Made by a program: the position numbers and the translations under genes | Assembly (NCBI GenBank): GCA_009829735.1 | Contig: CM020619.1 | Location: forward strand, 6,340,083 to 6,404,082 | Direction of reading: 5' to 3' | DNA: 64,000 bases | Source of the DNA: Pyropia yezoensis | Lineage: Eukaryota; Rhodophyta; Bangiophyceae; Bangiales; Bangiaceae | In this document: in pieces, positions 62,275 to 64,000 of the stretch | Layout: every line of letters starts with the position of its first letter | Position numbering within the stretch: the first letter of the stretch is position 1 | Notes under the pieces: model-generated | Seen by the model: the letters and a program-made list of their open reading frames with translations, nothing else | Database searches by the model: none | What the model was told of the DNA's origin: nothing

Positions 62275-62774
62275 NNNNNNNNNNNNNNNNNNNNNNNNNN
62301 NNNNNNNNNNNNNNNNNNNNNNNNNNNNNNNNNNNNNNNNNNNNNNNNNNNNNNNNNNNNNNNNNNNNNNNNNNNNNNNNNNNNNNNNNNNNNNNNNNNN
62401 NNNNNNNNNNNNNNNNNNNNNNNNNNNNNNNNNNNNNNNNNNNNNNNNNNNNNNNNNNNNNNNNNNNNNNNNNNNNNNNNNNNNNNNNNNNNNNNNNNNN
62501 NNNNNNNNNNNNNNNNNNNNNNNNNNNNNNNNNNNNNNNNNNNNNNNNNNNNNNNNNNNNNNNNNNNNNNNNNNNNNNNNNNNNNNNNNNNNNNNNNNNN
62601 NNNNNNNNNNNNNNNNNNNNNNNNNNNNNNNNNNNNNNNNNNNNNNNNNNNNNNNNNNNNNNNNNNNNNNNNNNNNNNNNNNNNNNNNNNNNNNNNNNNN
62701 NNNNNNNNNNNNNNNNNNNNNNNNNNNNNNNNNNNNNNNNNNNNNNNNNNNNNNNNNNNNNNNNNNNNNNNNNN
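62275..62774. other. Assembly gap of exactly 500 N
   Basis: Exactly 500 N, a conventional scaffold-join size rather than a measured length. It is flanked by microsatellite and homopolymer DNA on both sides. Order and orientation across it depend on scaffolding. Confidence 0.98.
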
Positions 62775-62779
62775 GTGTG

Positions 62780-62813
<34 letters not shown>

Positions 62814-63317
62814 GGTGGGCGCAGCAGCCGCTGTCGTTGTCACCGCCGCCGCTGTCGCCGCCGCCGCTGACGCCGCGACGACCGGCGCGTGCGCCGGCGC
62901 AACCGCCACCCGCCAGGCGGCCACGCCCGTCGCCAACCCGCCGCAACCCCCACCACGCTGCCAGACGCGAGCAGCCGGGCGCGCCGTCGTCGGTGGCGCT
63001 CCCCATTCCCTCCTCGCCCCCCCGCCGCCCCTTCCCCTCTTTGGCAATCTCCCACGCCGCTCCCCACCGTCCCCTCCTCCCGTCTTGCAGCGCCCCCATT
63101 CATCCCTTTGGCCGTCCGCAGCGCAGGGCCAACCCCTCTGCATTCCTCCACCCCGCCTCCCTCCCCTCCCCTTCCTTTCGGCCTCGTCCCCCTGCGTCCG
63201 GTTTCTTCCGTCCTCTTTCCTCCCTACCACCCCCCCCCCCCCCCCCCCGGCCCCCCCTCGCCCGCCCAATCCAATCCATTCCATCCTCATCCACGCCGCT
63301 GCCGCTAGGTCGCCACG
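62775..63317. other. 5' flank of the right-edge gene
   Basis: A 27-base G run (62789-62815) follows the gap. The rest is C/T-rich and becomes pyrimidine-dense toward 63300, consistent with promoter and 5' untranslated sequence of the next gene. No other gene is seen. Confidence 0.4.
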
Positions 63318-64000
63318 ATGTTGCCCTCAGACATGGACCCCTTCCTCTCGCAGCTCACCCCCGACGATGTGCCCGGTGTGGGCGTCCCCCTCCCGATGCC
63401 CCTCCCCCTCGGTGACCTTGCTGCCGACGGCGGCGGCGTTGGTGGGCGGGGCGTTGGCAGCTGTGACGACAACGGCGTCGGCGTCGGCGGCGGTGGTGGC
63501 CGCAGTGTCGTCGGCGGCGGCATTGCCGGCGGCGTCGGCGGCGTTGGTGGCGTTGGTGGCGTTGGTGTCGTTGGTGGCGGCGGCGTCGGGGACGGGGACC
63601 TCCACGCGTCTGACGAGAGCGACGGGGACCTGTTTGGGCCCCCGCGGGGGTCCACCGCCGCCCTCCTCTCCGCGTCCCCCCCCGCGGCGGGCCTCCGCGG
63701 GGGGGGCGCCCTCGGGCCGGCGGCGGGCGGGGTGGACCCCTTTTTTGCTCACCCGTCCTCGTTTGGGGCCGACCCCTCCTGGGCGGCCGGCGTCGGCGGC
63801 ATGGGCGGTAGCGGTGGCGGCGGCGGCAGCGGTGGCGGCGGCTGTGGCGGCGGCGGCGGGGGCGGTGGCGGCGGCGGCGGCGCGTTTGGGTGTGGCAGCC
63901 CGTCGCTGCCGGCGACGCCCATCTCGCGTATCGCGGCGGCGCGGTTCAAGGTGGAAGACTTTTTGGTGTCCCCCCCCGGGCGCGGGGGGATTGGCGCCGC
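63318..64000 (+). CDS. Partial Gly-rich protein, cut by the window edge
   Basis: An ATG at 63318-63320 (context GCCACGATGT) opens a frame with no stop to the window end, 227 codons so far. It starts MLPSDMDPFLSQLTPDDVPG, continues with long Gly/Val tracts, and has an acidic Ser patch (HASDESDGDLFGP) and VDPFFAHPSSFGADPSW. The last part becomes more ordered (SPSLPATPISRIAAARF, KVEDFLVSPPGRG), so a folded domain may begin there. The N-terminus resembles activation regions of transcription regulators in composition only. No family can be named without the rest of the gene. Confidence 0.6.
   Translation, partial: MLPSDMDPFLSQLTPDDVPGVGVPLPMPLPLGDLAADGGGVGGRGVGSCDDNGVGVGGGGGRSVVGGGIAGGVGGVGGVGGVGVVGGGGVGDGDLHASDESDGDLFGPPRGSTAALLSASPPAAGLRGGGALGPAAGGVDPFFAHPSSFGADPSWAAGVGGMGGSGGGGGSGGGGCGGGGGGGGGGGGAFGCGSPSLPATPISRIAAARFKVEDFLVSPPGRGGIGA

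Overview
The window is eukaryotic nuclear DNA, most likely from a bangiophyte red alga (Porphyra/Pyropia type). Supporting this are very GC-rich coding DNA, few and short GT-AG introns, Ala/Gly/Pro-rich proteins, many long G or C runs, and an animal-like Na+/K+-type P-type ATPase, a gene class known from Porphyra and Pyropia. The organism assignment is inference. No bacterial operon, rRNA, tRNA or CRISPR array was found.

Positions 1-23600 are a graveyard and nest of mobile elements. A decayed Ty3/gypsy chromovirus sits at 1-1527. A Ty1/copia reverse-transcriptase fragment (3070-3826) abuts a 390-bp inverted-repeat pair (3827-4216 and 5234-5623). A pogo/jerky-like DNA transposon with ~42-bp terminal inverted repeats fills 6298-8156. 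A structurally complete 10.4-kb Ty3/gypsy chromovirus occupies 8850-19258 on the minus strand, with 539-bp LTRs, a CATCT target duplication, a polypurine tract, gag, protease, pol with chromodomain, and a 638-codon ORF on the opposite strand. Its gag-protease junction carries a textbook -1 ribosomal frameshift signal. A decayed retroelement integrase lies at 21380-22500.

Positions 24248-38296 hold host genes, all on the minus strand: a two-exon Na+/K+-type ATPase with a very large extracellular loop, a BAH-domain protein, and a very long Pro/Ala/Ser-rich protein. A complete PIF/Harbinger transposon (39585-42947, 15-bp TIRs, TGA target duplication) follows, with its DDE transposase facing a spliced SAP plus Myb-like DNA-binding protein.

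Positions 43889-64000 hold an NPC1/Patched-like sterol-sensing membrane protein (+), the last exon of a CHORD-like Cys/His protein (-), a small predicted membrane protein (+), a PH-domain CaMKK-like kinase with a non-RD catalytic loop (+), a 500-N scaffold gap (62275-62774), and the start of an unrecognised Gly-rich gene running off the right edge. Homopolymer runs probably break some reading frames artificially, notably the NPC1-like tail and the gag start. The host genes do not form one obvious pathway; ion pumping, sterol handling and kinase signalling are each represented once. Within the transposons the parts do fit: transposase with its DNA-binding partner, and Gag, protease and Pol linked by frameshifting.
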